The translations under genes were made by a program, and so were the position numbers. A stretch of 64,000 nucleotides of DNA from Alicyclobacillus sp. SP_1 (lineage in GTDB: Bacteria; Bacillota; Bacilli; Alicyclobacillales; Alicyclobacillaceae). The notes beneath the pieces were generated by a model, which searched no databases, was not told the origin of the DNA, and was given only the letters and a program-made list of their open reading frames with translations. The stretch is from positions 124,001 to 188,000 of the forward strand of contig NZ_JAMCCX010000028.1 of NCBI RefSeq assembly GCF_024706985.1, given 5' to 3'. Below, in pieces: positions 7,657 through 15,337 of the stretch. The first letter of the stretch is position 1, and each line of letters starts with the position of its first letter.

Positions 7657-8043
7657 ATGGAGAACGGGTTTCAGTTTGACTTGTCGGCGGCTGCTTGGCG
7701 CAACAGTATTGCGGACGAAAGAGCTTTCGTCGAGGCATTGGCAACACGTTTCGAGGGAGCGCTGCCCGATAAAACAGTCATTGAACGGCAGCACGGCTTG
7801 TTTGTCAAGTCGCCGCGGGTAGAGTGTATTCGTATTAGTTTTGACAGTGAGGAATACACATTGCACTTTTCTGGTAAGCATGGTATTAGGACGGAAATTA
7901 GCAAAGTGGTTCGCGGGATTCGCTTGAAAACAGAGACCGTGCCATTTCCGGACTGGCTCGATGCTCTGTCTCAGGAAATCTCTCGTTATGCCGAAGGACA
8001 CGACGAACTGCACGCCAAGTTGCTGGAGTTTTTAATGTCCTAA
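7657..8043 (+). CDS. hypothetical protein, 128 aa
   Basis: Not recognised. The start ATG is preceded by GAGGAGG at good spacing and the frame is followed closely by two related genes, so it is very likely real. The product is soluble, with no signal peptide, membrane segment or cysteine cluster except a single cysteine near residue 55. It is mixed alpha/beta in appearance, with a hydrophilic alternating middle (SFDSEEYTLHFSG) and a helical C-terminus. It is the first gene of the unit that continues with two tandem YbjQ-like proteins, 27 bases downstream, suggesting a shared role. Confidence 0.8.
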   Translation: MENGFQFDLSAAAWRNSIADERAFVEALATRFEGALPDKTVIERQHGLFVKSPRVECIRISFDSEEYTLHFSGKHGIRTEISKVVRGIRLKTETVPFPDWLDALSQEISRYAEGHDELHAKLLEFLMS

Positions 8044-8070
8044 TAACGGCGAAAGGGGGGATGTTGACCA

Positions 8071-9012
8071 GTGTGGTTTCGCCGAAAAAACCCTGGTGGG
8101 ATGACGCGAGAAGAATTGCAGGAGCGCATTCGTCGCAGCGCGGAGCGCGCGGCCAACGCGGAGGCCGCTCTGGAACGAGGGGAACTGCCGCGTTACGTCT
8201 ATGACCGAGCAAAAGAGCAACTAGCTCACGAATTACCATGGACGAGTGATTTGACTGTCAGTGAATGGGCGGTTTTGTCCCGGTACAAGCTTCGCCCACT
8301 TGGGTTGGTGATGGGATGCTGCGTGTATCACCTGGGAACGCGGGGTAAAGCGAACGCAGCGAGCTACTACGGGTCGTACTCGTTTGTGCAGCAGGAACAG
8401 GCGATGTACGATACGCGAGCTTTGGCGCTTCACCGGCTCAGTCAAGAGGCCGCCTTGTTGGGTGCCAATGCGGTGGTCGGAGTAGAGTTGGAAATTCGTG
8501 AGGGACTCGAGCAAGAAACCTTAGAGCTTCGTGCTTTCGGAACTGCTATTGTGGTAGAGGGATTATCTGTTCCTTCAAGTCCGCTCCTGTGTACCGTGTC
8601 GGGTCAGGACTTAGTTCGCCTGTTGCATGCCGGGAGTATGCCAGTCGGCTTGGCGATGGGTGTGGGAATCTACTATCAACAAAGCGACCGTCAAGACATG
8701 TGGCAAATGGGTAGCTACTACAATCAAGAGATGTATTCGTATTCGGATGCGGTCTATCAGGCGAGACATCGTGCGATTACGGCAATGAAGCATCATGCGG
8801 CGGATGTCGGCGGGAATGTGGTTCTAGCTCATCACACGTCCATGCATGTGGAAGAAGTCGAAGTCGAGGTCGAAGTGGGATTCGAAGAAGTCGATAGCCG
8901 AACGAATCACATTGTTGAATTTTTCGCTATGGGAACGATTGTATCGAATCGCGGTCAAGTTCATCCGGAGCGGCCGCAACTGGTCGTGTCCCTCAACGAT
9001 TCAAATTCATAA
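8071..9012 (+). CDS. tandem YbjQ-like (DUF74 / heavy-metal-binding type) domain protein A
   Basis: The 313-residue cytoplasmic protein has a short basic helical N-terminus (about 1-55), then two diverged copies of one domain (about 57-170 and 178-300). Each copy reads: hydrophobic VLSRY/LHAG entry, PLGLVMGCCVYH or PVGLAMGVGIYY, a tyrosine/glutamine-rich turn, an AMYDTRALALHRL-type helix, ALLGANAVVGVEL, and a closing (E)FxAxGT strand. The GAdavvGv plus helix pattern matches the YbjQ family, whose function is unproven. The second copy carries an acidic Glu-Val repeat (EEVEVEVEV). GTG 8071 follows AAAGGGGGG. Family assignment rests on motif pattern, not on a search. Confidence 0.7.
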   Translation: MWFRRKNPGGMTREELQERIRRSAERAANAEAALERGELPRYVYDRAKEQLAHELPWTSDLTVSEWAVLSRYKLRPLGLVMGCCVYHLGTRGKANAASYYGSYSFVQQEQAMYDTRALALHRLSQEAALLGANAVVGVELEIREGLEQETLELRAFGTAIVVEGLSVPSSPLLCTVSGQDLVRLLHAGSMPVGLAMGVGIYYQQSDRQDMWQMGSYYNQEMYSYSDAVYQARHRAITAMKHHAADVGGNVVLAHHTSMHVEEVEVEVEVGFEEVDSRTNHIVEFFAMGTIVSNRGQVHPERPQLVVSLNDSNS

Positions 9013-9030
9013 CATGAGGAGGCGAGTTGT

Positions 9031-9846
9031 TTGTCGGTGAATGGAGAGGATTTACCAAAACACGCACTGGAACGCTTGCAAGGCTTGCGAAGACAGGGGC
9101 ATCCAGGGGGCGTTTTCACCTCAGACCTGTCCGTCAATGAATATCTTCTTGTTCGGGATGCGGGGTTTGAGCCCATTGGCTTAGTGGTAGGTTCGTCAAT
9201 ATATCACATCGGCTATCAACAAGGGGCCTGGCGCCAGAGCATGGAGATGGATGTACTGACCCAAGCAATGTACCATGCGCGCGAACTCGCCATGAGCCGA
9301 ATGGATGAAGAGGCACAGGCTTTGGGAGCAGATGGAGTGGTTGGCGTCCGCATTGAGGTCAACCGATACGAGTGGGGCGCGGATATGGCCGAATTTATGG
9401 CGATTGGAACCGCGGTGGCGTCTCGTGAAACTCCAGGTAAGTTTCGCTCCAATACGGGTAAGCCGTTTACATCCGATTTGTCAGGACAAGATTTTTGGAC
9501 GCTGCTGCAGGCAGGTTATCGCCCACTCTCGCTCGTTATGGGGAGTTGCGTATACCATGTTGCGCATCAAGGAATGCTGCAGGCCATGCGCAATGTTGGC
9601 CAAAATGTTGAGTTGACAAATTTCACGCAAGCGCTGTATGACGCACGCGAGCTCGCAATGGAAAGAATGCAAATGGAAGCTCATGAAGAGAAGGCAGAAG
9701 GCATTGTCGGGGTGCGCTTAGAAGAGAAATCGCATGGATGGGGGTCTCACGTCATTGAGTTTTTTGCCGTTGGGACTGCTGTAACTCCTATGCGGGAAGA
9801 TCATAGCATTGCTCGCCCGCAGATGATTTTGTCATTGAACGACTAG
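9031..9846 (+). CDS. tandem YbjQ-like domain protein B
   Basis: Paralogue of the preceding gene, 271 residues, also with two copies (about 30-135 and 147-260). Key pieces are FTSDLSVNEYLL, PIGLVVGSSIYHIG, YHARELAMSRM, ALGADGVVGVRIE and EFMAIGTAV in copy one. Copy two has FTSDLSGQDFW, PLSLVMGSCVYHV, YDARELAMERM, GIVGVRLE and EFFAVGTAV. Both paralogues end with the same tail, RPQ(L/M)(V/I)(V/L)SLND, pointing to recent duplication. The TTG start at 9031 is eight bases after GAGGAGG. It ends about 150 bases before pspA. No enzyme motif is visible; metal binding is only the family label. Confidence 0.72.
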   Translation: MSVNGEDLPKHALERLQGLRRQGHPGGVFTSDLSVNEYLLVRDAGFEPIGLVVGSSIYHIGYQQGAWRQSMEMDVLTQAMYHARELAMSRMDEEAQALGADGVVGVRIEVNRYEWGADMAEFMAIGTAVASRETPGKFRSNTGKPFTSDLSGQDFWTLLQAGYRPLSLVMGSCVYHVAHQGMLQAMRNVGQNVELTNFTQALYDARELAMERMQMEAHEEKAEGIVGVRLEEKSHGWGSHVIEFFAVGTAVTPMREDHSIARPQMILSLND

Positions 9847-9869
9847 AACGGACAAAAGGTTCACGAAAT

Positions 9870-9923
9870 GCTCTAGAATTTCCGCTCTAGAACGCTGGCA
9901 AAATCCGGTGACTGTGATATGCT
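9870..9923 (+). promoter_or_regulatory. pspA promoter with repeated GCTCTAGAA element
   Basis: CTGGCA (9895-9900), 17 bases and TATGCT (9918-9923), extended by TG at 9915, form a promoter before pspA. Just upstream are two copies of GCTCTAGAA (9870-9878, 9884-9892), 14 bases apart. A partial third copy, CTAGAACG, lies at 9843-9850. The position suits an activator or repressor of a stress promoter. Confidence 0.5.
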
Positions 9924-9999
9924 GAGACTGTACTCACCCGAAGTGACAGATGTCCTGCTCTTGATGTCGGCTTCGGAAACTCCGAGGAGGATGAACGAG

Positions 10000-10710
10000 A
10001 TGGGATTGTTCAAACGGGCTACGGAAATCGTTGAGTCGCAGGTCAACAAGTTCCTAGATCGCGTGGAAGACCCAAACGCGACGTTGGACTTGTCATATGA
10101 GAAGATGCTGGATGGTTTGCAACAGGTAAAACGTCATCTGGCGGATGTCGTGACGGAGCAAAAGGCACTCGAGATGCAGATTCAAAGTGCTGAGCGTGAA
10201 GTCAAGGAACGCGAGGAAGAAGCTCGTGCGGCGCTCAAGGCAGACCGCGAGGATTTGGCGGCCAAGGCTCTGGAGCGCAAGCAGGCAGCCGTGTCGCGGG
10301 TCAGCACATTGCAAGAATCGCATCAGCGGATAACCGAGCAAGTGGAACGTCTGAAAGATGCCGAGAGGAAGTTCCAAGACCGGATTTCTCAGTTTAAGAC
10401 GACCAAGGAAGTCACGAAGGCGACTTACTCGGCAGCGCAAGCAGAAGTTCGCATCGGTGAGTCGATGTCTGGCATCGGTAAAGAAATCGGCAATGTTGGC
10501 GAGACTGTCCGGCGTGCGAATGACAAAGCAGAACAGATGTCTGCTCGCGCACAGGCTATGCAGTCCTTGCAGGACGATGGGATTTTAGACGATGCGATGG
10601 ACAATCGAGATTCTGTCCAGAAAGAGCTGGATAAAATTCGCAAGGATTCGGCAGTGTCGGAGGAAATGGCTCGCTTAAAGGAAGAAATGAAGGCGAAAAG
10701 CGGTAGCTGA
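10000..10710 (+). CDS. pspA: PspA/IM30 family membrane-stress protein
   Basis: ESCRT-III-like protein that coats and protects the inner face of the cytoplasmic membrane. The 236-residue chain starts with the amphipathic anchor MGLFKRATEIVESQVNKFLD and continues as long charged coiled coil (VKEREEEARAALKADRED and similar heptads). The C-terminal part ends MARLKEEMKAKSGS. The frame opens at 9919, but ATG 10000 is nine bases from GGAGG (9986-9990) and gives the conserved N-terminus. Its neighbours are the YbjQ-like pair rather than pspBC or liaFSR. A hairpin at 10813-10847 ends the transcript. Confidence 0.92.
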   Translation: MGLFKRATEIVESQVNKFLDRVEDPNATLDLSYEKMLDGLQQVKRHLADVVTEQKALEMQIQSAEREVKEREEEARAALKADREDLAAKALERKQAAVSRVSTLQESHQRITEQVERLKDAERKFQDRISQFKTTKEVTKATYSAAQAEVRIGESMSGIGKEIGNVGETVRRANDKAEQMSARAQAMQSLQDDGILDDAMDNRDSVQKELDKIRKDSAVSEEMARLKEEMKAKSGS

Positions 10711-10812
10711 TGTCTTCCCTGATGTGCTTTCTCAGTGCACTGCTTCGTGAGCAGATAGACTAAGAACAGTGTATAGAGAGAGCTAAGAGAGACTTGGTTT
10801 CAGGAAATGTCT

Positions 10813-10847
10813 AGAGACAGACGAAGCATGAGGCTCCGTCTGTCTCT
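10813..10847 (+). terminator. hairpin after pspA
   Basis: AGAGACAGACG (10813-10823) pairs perfectly with CGTCTGTCTCT (10837-10847). Only three T residues follow, so termination strength is uncertain. The rest of 10711-10896 shows nothing else. Confidence 0.6.
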
Positions 10848-10896
10848 TTGCAATCGTTGGTTTTCTGGCAGGTGCTGGTTCTTTTTCAGCGTTCTC

Positions 10897-10925
10897 TTGT
10901 AGTTCGCGCGAGTGCGTGCTATAAT
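10897..10925 (+). promoter_or_regulatory. promoter of tRNA-Arg (CCG)
   Basis: TTGTAG (10897-10902), 17-base spacer and perfect TATAAT (10920-10925), 13 bases before the tRNA. Confidence 0.7.
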
Positions 10926-10938
10926 CTTTGAGTCGCGT

Positions 10939-11014
10939 GCGTCCGTAGCTTAGTGGATAGAGCGCTGGCCTCCGGAGCCAGAGGTCGGGGGTTCAAATCC
11001 CTCCGGACGCGCCA
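10939..11014 (+). tRNA. tRNA-Arg (CCG)
   Basis: Acceptor GCGTCCG/CGGACGC, anticodon CCG at 10972-10974 closed by CTGGC/GCCAG, discriminator G, CCA encoded. Single-gene transcript with its own promoter and terminator. Confidence 0.96.
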
Positions 11015-11047
11015 CGGAGCGAACATCCTCCGAGATTTCTACATGCC

Positions 11048-11092
11048 GCAAACAGGGCAACCCGAAAGGGGTGTCCTGTTTGCGTTTATTTT
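11048..11092 (+). terminator. intrinsic terminator after tRNA-Arg
   Basis: GCAAACAGG and CCTGTTTGC close a hairpin with an inner CCC-GAAA-GGG stem (11048-11083), followed by a T-rich tract. It faces the convergent CoA-binding gene and could serve both strands. Confidence 0.85.
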
Positions 11093-11118
11093 AACTTGAT
11101 ACATTTATCGTGTTGTGC

Positions 11119-11544
11119 TCATGGGGTCGAATGACCTAGCAACACCGAGTGTGCTACGAGAATACAATAATCCATCACCATGGTTTTGCCGCAACGCGCT
11201 GCCTGTTCTGCTGCCGCTTCATGGTATACCCCTTCTTGAGCCCAGAGTACGGGGGCGGAGATGGAGCAGGCGTCGGCAACGACGTCCGGCAGTGCGTCAC
11301 TCTGGCGAAAGATGTTGATGATATCCATGGCCGAGGGGACGTCTTGAAGCCTTCCATAGGCGCGCAGACCACGCCAAGATTGAAGATGAGGATTGACTGG
11401 TATGACTTCGTATCCACGGCGCGCCAACTCGACGCTGATGCTGTAACTTGGGCGGTTAGGGTCGTCAGAAATTCCAACAACGCCAATCCGCTTTGCTTTT
11501 TGTAAGATGGTTCTCAACGATTCTTTTGATGGGTTTTCAAACAT
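11119..11544 (-). CDS. CoA-binding (YccU/YneT-like) domain protein
   Basis: Single-domain Rossmann protein of 141 residues related to the CoA-binding domain of succinyl-CoA synthetase alpha. Visible features are KRIGVVGISDDPNRPSY near residue 18, YEVIPVNPHL, and a central DIINIFRQSDALPDVVADA segment. A late alanine-rich helix carries MDYCILVAHSVLLG. The typical family size is 130-145 residues. GGAGGCG lies at good spacing upstream of its ATG. Cellular role is not established for the family. It sits alone, convergent with tRNA-Arg and upstream of a small membrane protein gene on the same strand. Confidence 0.85.
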   Translation of the reverse strand: MFENPSKESLRTILQKAKRIGVVGISDDPNRPSYSISVELARRGYEVIPVNPHLQSWRGLRAYGRLQDVPSAMDIINIFRQSDALPDVVADACSISAPVLWAQEGVYHEAAAEQAARCGKTMVMDYCILVAHSVLLGHSTP

Positions 11545-11616
11545 CTGAAATCGCCTCCGGCCCGAGCATACTCCGCAGAGAATCCAGACACAAGTTGCGA
11601 GCCGAAGGCAGTTCTC

Positions 11617-11877
11617 TTAACCAATGGAGCTGGCGGACGATCCGTACGTACCATGCATGCCATGCATGCCGCCCATAGGGTATCCCATGGAATATCCCAT
11701 GTGCGGCATGTGATACATCGGCATACCGTGGGCATGAATGGAAGTGGCATCAAAATGGGCGACTGAGGCGTGCTTTCCTACATATATTCCGTCGTCACCT
11801 GGGCAGAGCAGGAAGAACAGAACGAAAATAATCAGAAAGACTACGGCCCAACGCGTATACACTCCGAATGCTCCCAT
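11617..11877 (-). CDS. small membrane protein with His/Met/Gly-rich tail (YjcZ-like)
   Basis: The 86-residue protein has one N-terminal transmembrane helix (about residues 9-26, WAVVFLIIFVLFFLL) followed by PGDDG. The tail is rich in His, Met, Gly and Tyr (MPMYHMPHMGYSMGYPMGG, then MHGMHGTYG). The hydrophobic helix next to a glycine/tyrosine-rich part recalls YjcZ-type small sporulation-associated proteins, but the His/Met tail is unusual and could bind soft metals such as copper. The start is supported by AGGAGG upstream. The homology is tentative; the gene itself is likely real. Confidence 0.65.
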   Translation of the reverse strand: MGAFGVYTRWAVVFLIIFVLFFLLCPGDDGIYVGKHASVAHFDATSIHAHGMPMYHMPHMGYSMGYPMGGMHGMHGTYGSSASSIG

Positions 11878-11995
11878 GAACTCACTCCTCCTTCGTTGGA
11901 TAGTTCACAAAATGCTGGGACATCCGCCCCCGGGCACGGGCATTCGCGGAGAAACCGAAGTGAAATCGAACAAAATTCGTTCGCCATATACACGC

Positions 11996-12030
11996 TGAAT
12001 AAAAATTCATGTATAATGAATAAAAATTCA
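11996..12030 (+). promoter_or_regulatory. argC operator-promoter: two perfect ARG boxes
   Basis: TGAATAAAAATTCA occurs twice, at 11996-12009 and 12017-12030, centres 21 bases apart. Each matches the Bacillus AhrC/ArgR consensus exactly. A perfect TATAAT (12012-12017) lies between and touches the second box, so bound ArgR would block RNA polymerase. The -35 is weak. Confidence 0.9.
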
Positions 12031-12049
12031 AACGAGGAGGTGTCTTGAC

Positions 12050-13111
12050 ATGGTGGTGACACCTCCTGTCCGTGCAGGCATTATCGGTGTGACTGGATAT
12101 TCTGGCACGGAACTGCTGCGCATTTTGTTGCAACATCCGCACCTTGAGGTTACGTATTTGGCCGCTCGCCAAGTCACAGCGGCCACACCAGTAGGCACTC
12201 TGCTTCCTTCCTTTGCAGCCTGTTCAGGAACGCTCTTGGTCCATCCCTTTTGCGAGACGGACTGTGTTGACGCTTGTGACGTGGTGTTTGTGGCGTTACC
12301 TTCTGGGGTTTCTGGGGATATTGCTCTCTCTCTCTCGAACAAGGGGGTCGTGGTGATCGACCTGTCTGGTGACTTACGTCTACCGAAAGAGGTCTACGAA
12401 CAGTGGTATCCGCATCGGTCACCGCTCCCTGCAGATCAAGCCCCCCCTGTATACGGCCTCTCAGAGTGGTTTTCCCATGCCGTGACGGGCGCGACTTTGG
12501 TCAGCAATCCAGGTTGCTATGCGACTGCCGTGGAATTGGCCTTGTTGCCTATCGTTCAGAGTCCGTGGATGGATGCGCGCCAATCGGTGGTGGTGGATGC
12601 GAAGTCGGGCACAACCGGGGCAGGGAAGTCGCCTGCGGCGCACTTGACATTTTCCGAGATGACGGAGAACTTTCGCGCGTATCGTGTAGGCCGTCATCAG
12701 CATCTCCCGGAAATTGAACAGACGTTGACTCAACTCACTGGTAAGTCCGTTTCCATCTGTATGACAACACAGTTGTTGCCAGTCGCTCGTGGGATCTTCG
12801 CAACTTGCTACGTGCCGCTTGTCGGTCCGGTGTCAGACTTGGAACTTCGGACTCTTTACGAGGATGCTTACCGAGAGACAGTCTTCGTGTCTATGCTTCC
12901 GCCTGGAAGCTGGCCCGACCTGCATTCCGTCCGAGGCACGAATCAGTGTCTTCTCAGTATCCATGTCGATGCGCGCAACAACATGTTGCAGGTGTTCAGC
13001 GTGATCGACAATTTGCAAAAAGGTGCAGCGGGGCAGGCCGTGCAAAATTGCAACCGAATCTTCGGTTGGCCGGAAATCAGTGGACTGTCTGTTATTGCGT
13101 CCGCTCTGTAG
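12050..13111 (+). CDS. argC: N-acetyl-gamma-glutamyl-phosphate reductase
   Basis: Third step of arginine synthesis: NADPH reduction of N-acetylglutamyl phosphate to the semialdehyde. The 353-residue protein opens with the Rossmann motif AGIIGVTGYSGTELLRIL. It carries the catalytic cysteine in SNPGCYAT (near residue 155) and a substrate histidine in YRVGRHQHLPEIEQ. ATG 12050 follows GAGGAGGTG. First gene of argC-argB-argD. In most Firmicutes argJ comes next; here argB follows directly, so acetyl groups are not recycled by a neighbouring ArgJ. Confidence 0.96.
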   Translation: MVVTPPVRAGIIGVTGYSGTELLRILLQHPHLEVTYLAARQVTAATPVGTLLPSFAACSGTLLVHPFCETDCVDACDVVFVALPSGVSGDIALSLSNKGVVVIDLSGDLRLPKEVYEQWYPHRSPLPADQAPPVYGLSEWFSHAVTGATLVSNPGCYATAVELALLPIVQSPWMDARQSVVVDAKSGTTGAGKSPAAHLTFSEMTENFRAYRVGRHQHLPEIEQTLTQLTGKSVSICMTTQLLPVARGIFATCYVPLVGPVSDLELRTLYEDAYRETVFVSMLPPGSWPDLHSVRGTNQCLLSIHVDARNNMLQVFSVIDNLQKGAAGQAVQNCNRIFGWPEISGLSVIASAL

Positions 13112-13122
13112 GAGGTGACGTT

Positions 13123-13920
13123 GTGCCGGGAGTTGTTGTCAAAGTTGGAGGGTCACTTCAGGGGAATGGCGAAGCCCTTATGGCGGCGCTTGTGCGTCTG
13201 TGGCAAGAAGGTGTACCGCTCGTCGTGGTTCACGGTGGAGGACCACGGATTAGCGAAGCTTTGGAGTCTGCAGGTATCTCGCTCTCTTTTGCCGATGGAT
13301 TGAGGCGGACGACGCCGGAAGCTATGTCGATTGTCGATGCGACACTTGGAACGACGGTCAATATCGAGTGGGTCAATGCCTTACGTGCGGCACGTCTACC
13401 CGCGATTTCTGTGCATGGCGCGAAAACTGGCCTGTTTTTAGCGGAATCCGCGCATTCAGACCGGACTGGCGAGACGGTGCGAGCCAATACTCGCGCATTA
13501 GACGGGCCGCTGTCGCGGCGAGAAATCCCAGTGGTCGCTCCGATTGCGAAGAATGGTCGTGGTGAACGCATGAATGTCAATGCGGATATTGCGGCCAGCG
13601 CACTTGCAGGGGGAATCTCGGCAGAGCGATTAGTATTCTGCACGGATGTTTCTGGCATTTATGCGGACTGGCCGCAGGGAGAGATGCTCACCGAGATGGA
13701 TTTCGATGAGCTCGAACAGCGACGGCGGAACCGAGAATTCACTGGGGGCATGGTTCCTAAAGTGGATGCTGTGCTCCATGCGCTCGCAGCAGGCGTTTCG
13801 TGTTGTTATGTCGTGGATGGTTGGAATTCAGACAGCGTAGCGTGGGCGGTGCTAGGCGACTCATGCAGTCGGCAGGAGGTAGCTTTAGGAACGCGAGTGA
13901 AGGGACGTGTGCATTCGTGA
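13123..13920 (+). CDS. argB: acetylglutamate kinase
   Basis: Phosphorylates N-acetyl-L-glutamate (second step of arginine synthesis); amino-acid-kinase fold, 265 residues. Motifs are VVKVGGSL at the start, VVHGGGPRIS near residue 40, MNVNADIAASALA near 148 and a TGGMVPKVDA segment near 208. The frame is open far upstream, overlapping argC, but GTG 13123 is placed five bases after GGAGGTGA (13111-13118), itself overlapping the argC stop. It lacks the long N-terminal helix common in arginine-inhibited hexameric forms, so feedback inhibition by arginine is doubtful (inference). The last codons overlap argD. Confidence 0.94.
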   Translation: MPGVVVKVGGSLQGNGEALMAALVRLWQEGVPLVVVHGGGPRISEALESAGISLSFADGLRRTTPEAMSIVDATLGTTVNIEWVNALRAARLPAISVHGAKTGLFLAESAHSDRTGETVRANTRALDGPLSRREIPVVAPIAKNGRGERMNVNADIAASALAGGISAERLVFCTDVSGIYADWPQGEMLTEMDFDELEQRRRNREFTGGMVPKVDAVLHALAAGVSCCYVVDGWNSDSVAWAVLGDSCSRQEVALGTRVKGRVHS

Positions 13921-15113
13921 CAGAGAGACTGGAACAACCAACCATCGAGAAGGAAGATGTGTTGTTCAAGAATTATGGGACACACAGGCTGTCCATGGTT
14001 CGTGGCGATGGAGTCTGGCTCTATGACGATAAAGGCAGCAGGTATTTAGATTTTACGGCGGGAATTGCGGTGTGTAGTCTCGGCCACGCCCACCCGGCGG
14101 TAACGGAAGCCATCGTTCGCCAAGCGCAGACCTTGATTCACTGTTCAAATTTGTACGGGGTTCCTGCTCAACTGCGGGTCGCCAAGAAATTGACGGAGGA
14201 GAGTGGGCTGGGACGTGTACTCTTTTGTAACTCGGGAGCGGAAGCAAACGAAGGAGCGCTGAAGTTGGCCCGTCGTTATGGAACGCGCATTCGAGCAGAC
14301 AAGACGAAGCTGATATCGCTCCCCGGTGCATTCCACGGGCGCACGTTTGGTGCTTTATCGGTCACTCCGAAACCAGCTTATCAGGCTGGCTTTTTGCCGC
14401 TCTTGCCGGACTGTGCGTCTCCGCCTTCCTTGGCCGACGTATTGCAGGAAATTGACGCACGGACCGCCGCGTGTATCGTCGAAGTTATACAGGGTGAGGG
14501 CGGGGTGCACCCGATTCCCGTGTCTTTTCTTCGAGACCTGCAAGCAAAGCTGCGAGAGCATCAAGCTCTGCTTATCGTCGATGAAGTTCAGACGGGAATT
14601 GGTAGAACGGGAGAAATGTTTGCATTTTTGCAAGCATCTCTTCAACCAGACATCCTGACTTTAGCGAAAGGGCTTGGTAATGGTGTGCCAGTTGGTGCCA
14701 TAGTTGCTCGCCAAGAGGTTGCGGACGTGTTTGATGCGGGTTCGCACGGAACGACGTTTGGCGGGAATCCTCTCGCGATGGCGGTTGTCGAAGCAGTGTT
14801 GGAAGTTGTCTCGGAACCAGCATTTCTAAAGCATGTCCGCGAACTAGGGGAAGTTTTGCGGGCAGCTTTGGAGGAACGTTTCACGAACGTGACAGGACGA
14901 GGTTTGATGTGGGGGTTTGATGTACCAATCGATGCAAAAGAGTTCGTTCGCTTGGCAGAAGAGAACGGGTGTCTGCTGACGGCCGTGGGGCCAACGCGGG
15001 TGCGTGCGGTTCCGCCTCTTATCTTAGATAAGCAGCATGTGGATGAATTCGCACGGTGCATGGACTCCATCTTGGCTCTCCCGCAGGTAACAGTACCTGC
15101 TCGGCGACAGTAG
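13917..15113 (+). CDS. argD: acetylornithine aminotransferase
   Basis: PLP enzyme transferring the amino group of glutamate to N-acetylglutamate semialdehyde. The 398 residues include FTAGIAVCSLGHAHP near residue 45, CNSGAEANEGALKLAR, VDEVQTGIGRTG and the PLP lysine in LAKGLGNGVPVGA near residue 250. GTG 13917 overlaps the argB stop (GTGA), giving a typical length. An in-frame ATG at 13863 would add 18 residues. It is followed by a strong terminator and a convergent acetyltransferase. Confidence 0.94.
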   Translation: MTERLEQPTIEKEDVLFKNYGTHRLSMVRGDGVWLYDDKGSRYLDFTAGIAVCSLGHAHPAVTEAIVRQAQTLIHCSNLYGVPAQLRVAKKLTEESGLGRVLFCNSGAEANEGALKLARRYGTRIRADKTKLISLPGAFHGRTFGALSVTPKPAYQAGFLPLLPDCASPPSLADVLQEIDARTAACIVEVIQGEGGVHPIPVSFLRDLQAKLREHQALLIVDEVQTGIGRTGEMFAFLQASLQPDILTLAKGLGNGVPVGAIVARQEVADVFDAGSHGTTFGGNPLAMAVVEAVLEVVSEPAFLKHVRELGEVLRAALEERFTNVTGRGLMWGFDVPIDAKEFVRLAEENGCLLTAVGPTRVRAVPPLILDKQHVDEFARCMDSILALPQVTVPARRQ

Positions 15114-15190
15114 AAATAGAGACACGCAAAGATTCAGGAAAGCCTCTGCCGAAGGAACGGAGCAGCAGTGGCACTGTACGTTCAAATCGA

Positions 15191-15227
15191 GCTAAGGCAG
15201 ACATGAGAGGTCTCTGTTTGCCTTAGC
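15191..15227 (+). terminator. terminator between argD and the convergent acetyltransferase
   Basis: GCTAAGGCA (15191-15199) pairs perfectly with TGCCTTAGC (15219-15227), with an inner GAC/GTC stem, followed by ATAAAATTT. Bases 15228-15337 show no gene. Confidence 0.8.
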
Positions 15228-15337
15228 ATAAAATTTCGCTCTGATTAAAAATTATGCGCATCGGAGGAGCTTCGAGATGGGATGAGTTTAGGGCAATTCC
15301 GCTGTAAAGGCACGATAAATGGCGAAGCAGCCGCGGT

